In this document: positions 1 to 8,089 of the stretch, in pieces | How positions within the stretch are numbered: the first letter of the stretch is position 1 | How the letters are laid out: each line of letters starts with the position of its first letter | Origin: Fusobacteriaceae bacterium | GTDB taxonomy: Bacteria; Fusobacteriota; Fusobacteriia; Fusobacteriales; Fusobacteriaceae | DNA: 44,073 nt | Assembly (NCBI GenBank): GCA_900764925.1 | Contig: CAAFPW010000040.1 | Coordinates: 1-44,073, forward strand | Direction of reading: 5' to 3' | Notes under the pieces: generated by a model | Databases searched by the model: none | Told to the model about the DNA's origin: nothing | Seen by the model: the letters and a program-made list of their open reading frames with translations, nothing else | Made by a program: the position numbers and the translations under genes

Positions 1-45
1 ATGTTAATATATAAACTGAGAAAAATTTGTCAGGAGGATATTGTA

Positions 46-1386
46 TTGGAAAGTATAAGAACAGTAATTGATTTTGTAAATAACTTGTTGTGGGGTAAAA
101 ATATTCTTGTAGTGATGCTTATAGGAACAGCAGTTTATTTTACTTTTAAAACAAGGTTTATGCAATTTAGATTATTTGGAGATATAATAAAAATATTAAA
201 AGGAAATGGAGAAGAGAAGAAAGATGGAATAAGTTCTTTAGAGGCTTTTTTCTTAGGAACAGCTTGTAGAGTAGGAGCAGGTAATATTACTGGAGTAGTA
301 GCTGCCGTTTCAGTGGGAGGACCTGGAGCTATATTTTGGATGTGGTTGGTAGCATTACTAGGAGCTTCAACATCTTTTGTTGAATCTTGTTTAGCTGTTA
401 TGTATAGAAGTAGAATTGGAAGACAAGAGTATAGAGGTGGAACACCTTGGATAATAGAGAAAAGATTAAAACAGAGATGGTTGGGAGTTATATATGCAAT
501 AGCTTCTATTGTTTGTTATATGGGAGTTATTCAAGTAATGTCAAACTCTGTAACTGAATCAGTAAATAGTGCATATGGATTAAGTATTAAGGGTATAGCC
601 ATTGGACTTACAATAATTGTTGCACTTACAATTTTTATAAGAGGAAAAAAAGATACTATAATAGTTGCTCTAAATAAAATAGTTCCAGTTATGGCAATTA
701 TGTATCTATTGGTAGTTTTATTTGTAATAGTAACAAATATTACTTCTATTCCAGCTATGTTAGGAAATATATTTGCACAAGCTTTTGGAGCAAATGAGAT
801 GATAGGTGGAGGAATAGGAATAGTTGTTATGCAAGGGGTAAGAAGAGGATTATTCTCTAATGAAGCTGGAAGTGGAAACTCTAACTATGCAGCAGCAGTA
901 GTTGATGTAGAAGAACCAGCTAAACAAGGTATGGTACAAGCTTTAGGAGTGTTTGTTGATACTTTGGTAGTATGTAGTGCTACAGCTTTTATAGTTTTAT
1001 TGGCTGATTCTGATGTAATAGCAGGAACAAGTGGTATGACAATGTTCCAAGAGGCAATAAAAAGTCATATTGGATGGATAGGAATTCCTTTTACTGTAAT
1101 TGTACTTTTCTTTTTCTCATTAAGTACTATCTTAGGAGTAACTTATTATGGAAAAAATGCAATTAACTTTATAACAGAAGCTAAAGAGATGAGATATGTT
1201 TACCATATTATTGTGGTGTTGATGGTTTATATAGGAGGAATAGAACAAAACTTTTTCGTATGGTCATTAGCTGATTTTGGGCTTGGAATTATGACAGTAA
1301 TAAATATTATATGTATATTACCAATAGCTAAAGAGGCTATAGCTGAACTTAAAAAATATGAAGAGATTTTAAAATCAGAAAAATAG
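46..1386 (+). CDS. AGCS-family sodium:amino acid (alanine/glycine) symporter
   Basis: Integral membrane carrier expected to import alanine, glycine or a related amino acid with sodium. The AGCS signature is visible (GGPGAIFWMW near residues 90-100), as is the family's GLFSNEAG motif; here the latter continues SGNSNYAAA instead of the common MGSAP, so the substrate may differ. About ten hydrophobic segments span the protein. The frame is open from base 1 with an ATG there, but AGGAGG at 32-37 sits 8 bases before a TTG at 46. That TTG gives an N-terminus (MESIRTVIDFVNNLLWG) like the family, so I choose it. The ATG at 1 cannot be excluded because upstream sequence is missing. An intrinsic terminator follows. 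The family call is firm, the substrate is not. Confidence 0.88.
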   Translation: MESIRTVIDFVNNLLWGKNILVVMLIGTAVYFTFKTRFMQFRLFGDIIKILKGNGEEKKDGISSLEAFFLGTACRVGAGNITGVVAAVSVGGPGAIFWMWLVALLGASTSFVESCLAVMYRSRIGRQEYRGGTPWIIEKRLKQRWLGVIYAIASIVCYMGVIQVMSNSVTESVNSAYGLSIKGIAIGLTIIVALTIFIRGKKDTIIVALNKIVPVMAIMYLLVVLFVIVTNITSIPAMLGNIFAQAFGANEMIGGGIGIVVMQGVRRGLFSNEAGSGNSNYAAAVVDVEEPAKQGMVQALGVFVDTLVVCSATAFIVLLADSDVIAGTSGMTMFQEAIKSHIGWIGIPFTVIVLFFFSLSTILGVTYYGKNAINFITEAKEMRYVYHIIVVLMVYIGGIEQNFFVWSLADFGLGIMTVINIICILPIAKEAIAELKKYEEILKSEK

Positions 1387-1390
1387 AGAG

Positions 1391-1449
1391 AGAAAAATTT
1401 ACTGAAGAGAGCTTTCTTAAAGAGAGCAATTGGAAGTAAATTTTTTTCT
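1391..1449 (+). terminator. Intrinsic terminator after the AGCS symporter gene
   Basis: An 11-base perfect inverted repeat (AAAAATTTACT at 1393-1403, AGTAAATTTTT at 1435-1445) encloses a second small stem (GCTTTC/GAGAGC). It runs into a T-rich tract starting at 1441. It lies just past the stop codon, as expected for a terminator. Confidence 0.65.
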
Positions 1450-1474
1450 TTTAAAAACTCTCTACATAATAAAG

Positions 1475-1503
1475 TTGACTAAAAAAATAAAGAATTATAT
1501 AAT
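1475..1503 (+). promoter_or_regulatory. Sigma-70 promoter for the small acidic protein and amidase
   Basis: TTGACT (1475-1480), a 17-base spacer and TATAAT (1498-1503) match the housekeeping consensus at 11 of 12 positions. Transcription would start near 1510, about 23 bases before the next start codon. Confidence 0.8.
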
Positions 1504-1532
1504 AGTAGTATATTAATGTAAGGAGTGATATA

Positions 1533-1772
1533 ATGAAGATATTAAATAGAGAAGAGATAGAAAATATACTACTAGAAATGAAAGAGAATGGTAAATATGA
1601 AGAGTACCATGAGATGATACTAGATGATTTTGAAGAGCATAGAGTGGTTTATAAATTAGATCCAGATGAGATGATAGCATTAGCTTATCAAAATAATACA
1701 ATACCTTTTAAAATGAAAGAGTACTATGATTGGCATGAGATGAATCTACTCATTGAGGAGGATTTAGATTAA
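1533..1772 (+). CDS. Small acidic protein of unknown function (79 aa)
   Basis: I do not recognise this protein. It has 79 residues, is strongly acidic and tyrosine/methionine-rich, and shows no signal peptide, membrane segment or cysteine motif. The first half looks helical (EEIENILLEMKENGKYEEYH). AAGGAG lies 7-8 bases before the ATG, and a near-consensus promoter stands directly upstream, so it is very likely a real gene. It is followed after about 16 bases by an M20-family amidase that has no promoter of its own, so the two are probably co-transcribed. An accessory role to the amidase would be a guess. Confidence 0.7.
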   Translation: MKILNREEIENILLEMKENGKYEEYHEMILDDFEEHRVVYKLDPDEMIALAYQNNTIPFKMKEYYDWHEMNLLIEEDLD

Positions 1773-1788
1773 ATATGAGGTGAATAAG

Positions 1789-2988
1789 ATGGATGATTTG
1801 GAAGTTGTAAAGAGTTGGTTTAAAGCTTTTTATTCAATTGGGGCAGATGAAAGTGGAGGAGTTACAAGGCTAGGATATACTAAGAATGAAGATATAATGC
1901 ACGGTGCTATAAGAAATATAGCTAGAGAGTTGGGCTTTAAATATTCTAGTGATGAGGTTGGAAATACCTATATTTATGAGAAAGAGTGTGATAATTATTA
2001 TTTAATAGGCTCACACCTAGATTCGGTAATAAATGGTGGAAGATATGATGGAGTAGCTGGAGTTGTAGCTGGACTTTTGATATTAAAATGGATAAAAGAG
2101 AATAATTTGGATATTCCTTTAAAAGTTGGAGCTTTTAGATGTGAGGAATCAAGTGCTTTTGGAATGGCCACAGTTGGAAGTGGACTTATTACTAAAAAGA
2201 TGGATATAGAAAAGTTAAAAGAGGTAAAAAATAGTGAGGGAGTATCACTTTTTGAAACTCTAAGATTTAAGGGATATAATCCATATTGTAATAAAATACA
2301 AGGGATTAAGGAGTACTTTGAACTTCATATAGAGCAGGGAAGAAGACTAGAAGATAGCGAATTGAAAATAGGAATAGTAGATGCTATAGCTAATGCAACT
2401 AGATACTGGCTTACAATAGATGGAAGACAAGATCACTCAGGGGCTACACCTATGGGAATTAGAAAAGATGCTCTATGTGCAGCAGCTGAAATCATTGTAG
2501 AGTTAGAAAAAGTTGCTGAAAGAGAAGCTAAATATAATAGTGTAGGAACAGTAGGGTATTTACAAAACTCGCCAAATGCCTTTAATGTTATTCCAGGAAA
2601 GATAAAAATGGGAATAGATATTAGAGGTGTTGATTGGGAAAGTATTCAAAGGGTAGATAGAGATATTGTTAAATATGTAGAGGAAGTTTGTAAAAAAAGA
2701 GGACTTAATTATACATTAGAATTAATATCAAAAGGAAAACCTGTAATTTTAGATAGTGATTTAAGAAAAAGCCTAGAAGAAAAAACTAGAGAGCTAGGAA
2801 TAGATTATATGGTAATGAATAGTGGAGCTGGACATGATGCTATGAAATTTTGGGATATAGCTCCTACTGGTATGATTTTTATCCCATGTAAAGAGGGAAT
2901 AAGTCACAATATAGCAGAAGATTTAGATATGGAAGATATTGTTTTAGGAAGTAAAATATTATTTAAGTATTTAAAAGATAAAGATTAA
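1789..2988 (+). CDS. M20-family hydantoinase/carbamoylase-type amidase
   Basis: Zinc-dependent cytosolic amidohydrolase of the N-carbamoyl-L-amino acid hydrolase / allantoate amidohydrolase group, which releases carbamoyl or ureido groups from small nitrogen compounds. Metal-binding motifs appear in family order: GSHLDSV (His, Asp), YDGVAGV, EESSAFG (Glu), HIEQG (His) and a C-terminal SGAGHDA (His). The length (399 aa) is normal for the family. The frame opens with GTG at 1780, but GAGGTGA at 1777-1783 is ideally placed for ATG 1789, so the GTG is probably part of the ribosome binding site. The exact substrate cannot be read from sequence. It shares an operon with the 79-aa acidic protein. 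Confidence 0.85.
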   Translation: MDDLEVVKSWFKAFYSIGADESGGVTRLGYTKNEDIMHGAIRNIARELGFKYSSDEVGNTYIYEKECDNYYLIGSHLDSVINGGRYDGVAGVVAGLLILKWIKENNLDIPLKVGAFRCEESSAFGMATVGSGLITKKMDIEKLKEVKNSEGVSLFETLRFKGYNPYCNKIQGIKEYFELHIEQGRRLEDSELKIGIVDAIANATRYWLTIDGRQDHSGATPMGIRKDALCAAAEIIVELEKVAEREAKYNSVGTVGYLQNSPNAFNVIPGKIKMGIDIRGVDWESIQRVDRDIVKYVEEVCKKRGLNYTLELISKGKPVILDSDLRKSLEEKTRELGIDYMVMNSGAGHDAMKFWDIAPTGMIFIPCKEGISHNIAEDLDMEDIVLGSKILFKYLKDKD

Positions 2989-2991
2989 AAT

Positions 2992-3024
2992 AAAAGGGGT
3001 GTTGCAGTTGCAATAGCCCCTTTA
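2992..3024. terminator. Hairpin between convergent genes
   Basis: AAAGGGG and CCCCTTT arms flank an inner TTGCA/TGCAA stem. The A-rich start and T-rich end suit termination from both directions between the amidase (+) and the MATE gene (-). The T tract on the plus side is interrupted by A residues. Confidence 0.6.
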
Positions 3025-3036
3025 AATTTATAAAAA

Positions 3037-4389
3037 CTATACAGTAACATCTTTAATCCATCTTAATGACTTATATCTCCAGAGAGAGAAAATTAATTTA
3101 ATAACTTCTCCAGATTCAGCCATACCAATCAATATGAAAATAGGTATTTTGAAATATGCTCCAACAAAAGCTATGGGAACTCCATATAACCAAAGAGGTA
3201 ATATATCTAAATAGAAAGCCACTTTAGTATCTCCACCAGCTCTAAAAAGTCCAATCAGTATAGCCCAGTTTACCATTTTAAAGAAAACAAAGATTCCATA
3301 TACCCTTAGAGTTTTTTGAGCTAAATCAGCAATTTCAGGAGGTAACTTATATAGAGAAACAATAGTTCCAGTTAAAAGTTGTACAAGAACAAAGCTGAAG
3401 CTAGCCATAGTAAAAGCAACTAAGAGAATTTGTTTGGAATAGACAATAACCTTATCTTTATCTCCATTTCCAATAGTATGCCCTATTACAACAGAGGCTG
3501 CATTGGATATTCCCATAAATAGTATAGCAGAAATAGCAGCAACTATATCAGCTATTTGAACGCATGCTGATTGAGTTGTACCAAGTTTAGCATAGGCAAC
3601 AGATAGAGAGATGATACCCAATATCCAAAGCATCTCAGTAAAAATCACAGGAGATGAAATTTTTATAATCTCTTTTATTAAATTTTTAGGAATATTTAGA
3701 TAGGAATTTAATTTTCCTTTTAAATTAAAATCTTTTTTATAGATTATAGTTAGTATAACTAGCATCTCAACTCCTCTAGCGATTATAGTAGCAATAGCAG
3801 CTCCTCTTTCCTCTAGTCTAGGGAATCCAAAATTTCCGTAGATAAGGCAGTAGTTGAAAAAGGTATTAGTAGCTACTCCAATAGAAGCTGAAATCATTGG
3901 GAATTTAGTTAGCCCCATAGCTCTAAGAGAGAATCCCATACTAGAAGATATAGAGTAAAAAATGTAGCATGGAACAACAGTTCTTAAATAAGAAACACCA
4001 ATTTTTAAAACTTGAGGGTCTTTTGAAAATATTCCAATTATAAACTCAGCACCAATAAAGGCTACTATAGCAAATAATATAGCTGTAGAAAAAGCACATC
4101 TAACCATCAATCCCAATATTTTTCTGATAAGTTCAAAATTTCTTTTTCCATAATATTGAGCTATAAAAACTCCCATTCCACTACAAATACCAAAGATAAT
4201 AAGGTCTAAAATTCTATATACACTATTAGCAAACCCAACTGAAGCAATATAATCTGTTCCAAGTCTTCCAATCATAAGGTTATCAATGAAGTTTAAAGAT
4301 GAAGAGACTAGTTGTTGAATCATCAAAGGTATACCAATAGCAAGAAAAGTTTTGTAAAACTCTTTTAAATTAATTTTTTCATTGTTCAT
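3037..4389 (-). CDS. MATE-family multidrug/cation efflux transporter
   Basis: Twelve-helix membrane exporter of the MATE family (450 aa, standard length), probably driven by a sodium or proton gradient and exporting drugs or metabolites. Features typical of the family include the N-terminal IPLMIQQLVSSSLNFIDNLM stretch, the repeated internal layout of two six-helix halves, and RAGGDTK in the second half. GGGGTGA stands 5-6 bases before the ATG. The gene converges on the amidase and diverges from groES. No regulator lies next to it, and no convincing promoter could be picked out in the AT-rich upstream stretch. Substrate unknown. Confidence 0.9.
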   Translation of the reverse strand: MNNEKINLKEFYKTFLAIGIPLMIQQLVSSSLNFIDNLMIGRLGTDYIASVGFANSVYRILDLIIFGICSGMGVFIAQYYGKRNFELIRKILGLMVRCAFSTAILFAIVAFIGAEFIIGIFSKDPQVLKIGVSYLRTVVPCYIFYSISSSMGFSLRAMGLTKFPMISASIGVATNTFFNYCLIYGNFGFPRLEERGAAIATIIARGVEMLVILTIIYKKDFNLKGKLNSYLNIPKNLIKEIIKISSPVIFTEMLWILGIISLSVAYAKLGTTQSACVQIADIVAAISAILFMGISNAASVVIGHTIGNGDKDKVIVYSKQILLVAFTMASFSFVLVQLLTGTIVSLYKLPPEIADLAQKTLRVYGIFVFFKMVNWAILIGLFRAGGDTKVAFYLDILPLWLYGVPIAFVGAYFKIPIFILIGMAESGEVIKLIFSLWRYKSLRWIKDVTV

Positions 4390-4468
4390 AAATTCACCCC
4401 TAAAATATATTTACTATAATATTCTAGCAACCAAACTGAAAAAATACAATCAAAATATAAAAAAACTA

Positions 4469-4497
4469 TTGACAGTTACAAGTAAATGATTTATTAT
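4469..4497 (+). promoter_or_regulatory. Promoter of groES-groEL
   Basis: Perfect TTGACA (4469-4474), 17-base spacer, TATTAT (4492-4497). The predicted transcription start near 4504 lies about 9 bases upstream of the CIRCE element. Confidence 0.85.
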
Positions 4498-4512
4498 AGA
4501 ACTAGGATAAAA

Positions 4513-4539
4513 ATAGCACTCATATTATAAGAGTGCTAA
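4513..4539 (+). promoter_or_regulatory. CIRCE operator (HrcA-binding site)
   Basis: AGCACTC (4515-4521), nine bases, GAGTGCTAA (4531-4539): the canonical 9-spaced CIRCE inverted repeat just downstream of the groES promoter. This indicates heat-shock repression by HrcA, which is not encoded in this window. Confidence 0.95.
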
Positions 4540-4561
4540 TAAAAAATGGAGGGATAGGACA

Positions 4562-4831
4562 ATGAAAATAAAACCTATTGGTGAGAGAGTTTTAGTAAAA
4601 CTTGTAAAAGTAGAGGAAAAAACAGCGAGTGGAATTATTCTTCCAGGAGCAGGAGATAAAGAGAAACCAAATATTGCAGAGGTAATTGCAGTAGGAACTG
4701 GTGAAAAATTATCTGAAATAAAAGTTGGAGAGAAAGTAGTTTATTCTAAATTTTCAGGAACTGAGATAAAAGATGGAGAGGATAAATATCTGATTTTAAA
4801 TATAGAGGATGTATTAGCAGTTATTGAGTAA
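4562..4831 (+). CDS. groES: Co-chaperonin GroES
   Basis: Ring-forming 10-kDa cap of the GroEL folding chamber in the cytosol. At 89 aa it is of typical length. It opens with the family N-terminus (MKIKPIGERVLVK), has the mobile loop around residues 18-30 (KTASGIILPGAG) and ends with the conserved ILNIEDVLAVIE pattern. GGAGGG stands at good spacing before the ATG. Preceded by a consensus promoter and CIRCE, it is followed 18 bases later by groEL, the usual heat-shock operon. Confidence 0.98.
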   Translation: MKIKPIGERVLVKLVKVEEKTASGIILPGAGDKEKPNIAEVIAVGTGEKLSEIKVGEKVVYSKFSGTEIKDGEDKYLILNIEDVLAVIE

Positions 4832-4849
4832 TTATTGGAGGGATTATAG

Positions 4850-6466
4850 ATGGCAAAAATTTTAAAATTTGATGAGGAAGCTAGAAAAAAACTTGAAATT
4901 GGAGTAAATACATTAGCTGATGCAGTAAAGGTAACATTAGGACCTAGAGGAAGAAATGTTGTTTTAGAAAAAAGTTATGGATCTCCACTTATTACAAATG
5001 ATGGAGTATCTATTGCAAAAGAGATTGAATTAGAAGATCCTTTTGAAAATATGGGAGCTCAACTTATAAAAGAAGTAGCAACTAAAGCTAATGACGTAGC
5101 TGGAGATGGAACTACTACTGCAACTATTTTAGCACAAGCTATAGTAAAAGAAGGATTAAAAATGGTAAGTGCTGGAGCTAATCCTATGTTTATAAAAAAA
5201 GGAATTGAAAAGGCAACTAGAGAGGTAATCAACCATCTTAAATCAAGAGCTAAAAAGATAGAGTCTAATGATGAAATAGCTCAAGTTGCTTCTATTTCAG
5301 CTGGAGATGAAGAGATAGGTAAACTTATAGCACAAGCTATGGAGAAAGTTGGAGAAACAGGAGTAATAACTGTAGAAGAAGCAAAATCTTTAGAAACAAC
5401 TCTTGAAGTAGTTGAAGGTATGCAGTTTGATAAGGGGTATGTATCTCCATATATGGTAACAGATTCAGAAAGAATGGTAGCTGAATTAGATAACCCATTT
5501 ATTTTAATAACAGATAAGAAAATCTCTAATATGAAAGATATACTACCAATATTAGAGCAAACAGTACAAACATCAAGACCTATGTTGATTATAGCTGATG
5601 AATTAGAGGGAGAAGCTCTAACTACTTTAGTAATTAATAAATTGAGAGGAACGTTAAATGTAGTAGCTGTAAAGGCACCAGCATTTGGAGATAGAAGAAA
5701 GGCTATGTTAGAAGATATAGCAATACTTACAGGTGGAGAGGTAATTTCAGAAGAGAAAGGATTGAAGTTGGAAGAAACTTCTATACCTCAACTTGGTACT
5801 GCTAAAAAAGTAAAAGTTACTAAGGATGCTACTATCATAGTAGATGGAATGGGAGAAAGTGAGATAATAAAAGCTAGAGTTAGTGCAATAAAAAATCAAA
5901 TGGCTGAAACTACTTCTGATTATGATAGAGAAAAGCTTCAAGAGAGACTTGCAAAACTTTCTGGAGGGGTAGCTGTAATAAAAGTAGGAGCTGCTACTGA
6001 AACAGAGATGAAAGATAAAAAACTTAGAATAGAAGATGCTCTAAATGCTACAAGAGCTGGAGTAGAGGAAGGAATAGTTTCTGGAGGAGGAACTATTTTA
6101 GTAGAAATTGCTAAGGATATGGATAGCTTTAAACTTGAAGGAGAAGAGGGAATAGGAGTAGAGATAGTTAAGAAAGCTCTTACAGCTCCTTTGAGACAGA
6201 TTGCTGAAAATGCAGGGGTAGATGGAGCGGTAGTACTTGAAAAAGTAAAAGATATGCCAGAAGGATTTGGATTTAATGCTGCTTCAGAAAAATATGTAAA
6301 TATGATTGAAGAGGGAATACTTGATCCAGTAAAAGTAACTAGATCAGCTATTCAAAATGCTGCTTCTGTATCAGCTTTAATTCTTACAACAGAGGTTTTA
6401 GTAGCTAGTAAAAAGGAACCTAAAGAACCAGATATGAATCCTGGTATGATGCCTGGAATGATGTAG
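4850..6466 (+). CDS. groEL: Chaperonin GroEL
   Basis: ATP-driven tetradecameric chaperonin, 538 aa. The ATP-site motifs LGPRGRNVVL and GDGTTTATILAQAI are intact, as are the apical domain (about residues 190-370) and the equatorial C-terminal half (GGGTILVEIA, EGFGFNAAS). The C-terminus is the flexible Met-rich tail (NPGMMPGMM) in place of the longer GGM repeats of enterobacteria. GGAGGG precedes the ATG. It is transcribed with groES under CIRCE control, and a strong intrinsic terminator follows 8 bases after the stop. Confidence 0.99.
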   Translation: MAKILKFDEEARKKLEIGVNTLADAVKVTLGPRGRNVVLEKSYGSPLITNDGVSIAKEIELEDPFENMGAQLIKEVATKANDVAGDGTTTATILAQAIVKEGLKMVSAGANPMFIKKGIEKATREVINHLKSRAKKIESNDEIAQVASISAGDEEIGKLIAQAMEKVGETGVITVEEAKSLETTLEVVEGMQFDKGYVSPYMVTDSERMVAELDNPFILITDKKISNMKDILPILEQTVQTSRPMLIIADELEGEALTTLVINKLRGTLNVVAVKAPAFGDRRKAMLEDIAILTGGEVISEEKGLKLEETSIPQLGTAKKVKVTKDATIIVDGMGESEIIKARVSAIKNQMAETTSDYDREKLQERLAKLSGGVAVIKVGAATETEMKDKKLRIEDALNATRAGVEEGIVSGGGTILVEIAKDMDSFKLEGEEGIGVEIVKKALTAPLRQIAENAGVDGAVVLEKVKDMPEGFGFNAASEKYVNMIEEGILDPVKVTRSAIQNAASVSALILTTEVLVASKKEPKEPDMNPGMMPGMM

Positions 6467-6473
6467 AAAAACT

Positions 6474-6503
6474 AAAAAAGAGAGAATTTTCTCTCTTTTT
6501 TTA
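6474..6503 (+). terminator. Intrinsic terminator of groESL
   Basis: AAAAAGAGAGAA pairs with TTCTCTCTTTTT around a short TT loop and ends in a T7 run. It separates groEL from glpP. Confidence 0.9.
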
Positions 6504-6512
6504 AATTTTTAG

Positions 6513-6521
6513 TGATATAAT
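6513..6521 (+). promoter_or_regulatory. Extended -10 promoter of glpP
   Basis: TGATATAAT at 6513-6521 is a TGnTATAAT extended -10 element. No good -35 is present because the groEL terminator fills that position. Start near 6528, about 28 bases before the glpP start. Confidence 0.55.
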
Positions 6522-6555
6522 ATGTTGTAGATAAAAAATATTTAAGGAGATGACC

Positions 6556-7119
6556 ATGCATAGTATAAGAGAGATATTAGAGAGAAATCCAGTAATACCA
6601 GCGTTGAAGAATGAAAAATACTTAGAAGAAGCTATTGACAGTAGTAGTGAAATAGTCTTTGTAATTATGTCAAATATCTTAAATATAAAGGACATTGTAG
6701 CAAGATTAAAAAATGCTGGAAAGATTGTTTATGTTCATATGGATATGATAGATGGAATTTCCAGTTCAAATAATGGGGTAGAGTATTTGATGAAAGAGAT
6801 AAAACCTGATGGAATAATTACTACTAAACATAATATTGTAGCCTTTGCTAATAAAAATGGAATAAAAGTAATTCAGAGATTTTTTATTTTAGATTCCTTT
6901 TCTTTGGAAAATACAATAACTCACATAAAGGAAAATAAACCAAGTGCTGTTGAGATTCTACCAGGGCTTATGCCTAAGATAATAAAGAGAATACAAAATT
7001 CAGTAAAAATTCCAGTTATAACAGGTGGATTGGTAGAGGAGAAAGAGGATATAATAAATGCATTAACAGCAGGAGCAGTTGGAGTGTCAACTACGGATAA
7101 AAATATTTGGGAAATATAA
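6556..7119 (+). CDS. glpP: Glycerol-3-phosphate-responsive antiterminator GlpP
   Basis: RNA-binding regulator that, with glycerol-3-phosphate, allows transcription through leader terminators of glycerol genes (known for the family in Bacillus). The 187-aa product has the family N-terminus (MHSIREILERNPVIPALKN), a TIM-barrel-like core with DMIDGISS and PDGIITTK, and a phosphate-binding C-terminal end (ITGGLVEEKEDI, AGAVGVSTT). An ATG at 6550 directly abuts AAGGAG and is too close, so ATG 6556 (6 bases away) is chosen. Its presumed targets, two terminator-bearing leaders before glpF and before the G3P dehydrogenase operon, lie directly downstream, which supports the call. Confidence 0.93.
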   Translation: MHSIREILERNPVIPALKNEKYLEEAIDSSSEIVFVIMSNILNIKDIVARLKNAGKIVYVHMDMIDGISSSNNGVEYLMKEIKPDGIITTKHNIVAFANKNGIKVIQRFFILDSFSLENTITHIKENKPSAVEILPGLMPKIIKRIQNSVKIPVITGGLVEEKEDIINALTAGAVGVSTTDKNIWEI

Positions 7120-7165
7120 AATGTACATTAACAGTTCAAACAGAAAAAAAACAGTAAAAAATGTA

Positions 7166-7194
7166 TTGACAATCGTATGAAAAAAGGGTAAAAT
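7166..7194 (+). promoter_or_regulatory. Promoter of glpF-glpK
   Basis: TTGACA (7166-7171), 17 bases, TAAAAT (7189-7194). Start near 7201, giving a leader of about 110 bases before glpF. Confidence 0.8.
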
Positions 7195-7200
7195 TATCTT

Positions 7201-7310
7201 AACATAATAAAGCTGTGTGATGTGGAGAGGCTTGGAGGGATTGCTATATAGGGGTAGCAGTTTTTTTAAGTCTTTTTTTATGCAGTTTGAATCTAAAGGG
7301 GGGTTTTTAT
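7201..7310 (+). promoter_or_regulatory. glpF leader with GlpP-type antitermination signals
   Basis: The untranslated leader carries GTGATGTGGAGAGGC (7217-7231). It is followed by a stem (ATTGCTA 7240-7246 with TAGCAGT 7255-7261, one G-U pair) that ends in a T7 run (7261-7267), an intrinsic terminator ahead of the glpF ribosome binding site. The element TGGAGAG recurs in the leader of the G3P dehydrogenase operon (9665-9671), again just before a terminator. With glpP next door, GlpP-controlled antitermination is the natural reading. The stem is fairly weak. Confidence 0.75.
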
Positions 7311-8057
7311 ATGGAACCAATGGCAATGTATTTGGCAGAATTTTTAGGGACAGCATTTCTTTTACTTTTAGGAAATGGTATTAATATGACTATGAGCCTA
7401 AATAAAAGTTATGGAAAAGGCGGAGGTTGGATGGTTACTTGCTTCGGATGGGGTATAGCAGTAGCTATGGCAGCTTATCTAACTGGATGGGTTAGTGGAG
7501 CACACTTAAATCCGGCACTTACTATAGCTTTAGCTTTTGGAGGAACATTAGATTGGGGATTAGTTCCAGGGTATATTATAGCTCAAATATTAGGGGGAAT
7601 ATTAGGTGCTATATTGGCTTACTTAACTTATAAGAATCTTATGGATGAAGAGCCAGATGCTGGAACAAAATTAGGAGTATTTGCAACTGGACCAGCAATA
7701 CCTAACAAATTCTGGAATATGGTAACAGAAGCAGTGGGAACTGCAATCTTAGTAATTGGAATATTAGCATTAGGATATGGAAAAAATATGGTAGACCCAG
7801 GAATAAAACCATTCTTAGTTGGAATGTTAATCTGTGTAATAGGAATGGCAACAGGAGGAGCTACAGGATTTGCTATTAACCCAGCAAGAGACTTAGGACC
7901 AAGAATTGCTCATGCATTTTTACCAATTAAAGGAAAAGGAGATTCTAATTGGGGATACGCTATAGTACCTATAGTTGGACCAATTGTTGGTGCATTAATT
8001 GGAGTTGCAATTTTTAATCTATTCTCAACAACTTGTGCAGCTTGTTTTATTGGATAA
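7311..8057 (+). CDS. glpF: Glycerol uptake facilitator GlpF (aquaglyceroporin)
   Basis: Six-helix MIP-family channel letting glycerol enter by diffusion. Both pore motifs are present: HLNPAL near residue 67 and NPARD in the second half, where Asp after NPAR marks a glycerol facilitator rather than a water channel. The start is the ATG at 7311, placed 7 bases after AAAGGGGGG. An in-frame TTG at 7287 lacks such a site. It is 248 aa, normal for the family. The last residues are Cys-rich (TTCAACFIG), which is unusual but of unknown meaning. It is followed 32 bases later by glpK and co-transcribed under the GlpP leader. Confidence 0.95.
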   Translation: MEPMAMYLAEFLGTAFLLLLGNGINMTMSLNKSYGKGGGWMVTCFGWGIAVAMAAYLTGWVSGAHLNPALTIALAFGGTLDWGLVPGYIIAQILGGILGAILAYLTYKNLMDEEPDAGTKLGVFATGPAIPNKFWNMVTEAVGTAILVIGILALGYGKNMVDPGIKPFLVGMLICVIGMATGGATGFAINPARDLGPRIAHAFLPIKGKGDSNWGYAIVPIVGPIVGALIGVAIFNLFSTTCAACFIG

Positions 8058-8089
8058 TATTTTAAGTTGATAATGGAGGTTTAAAAATT

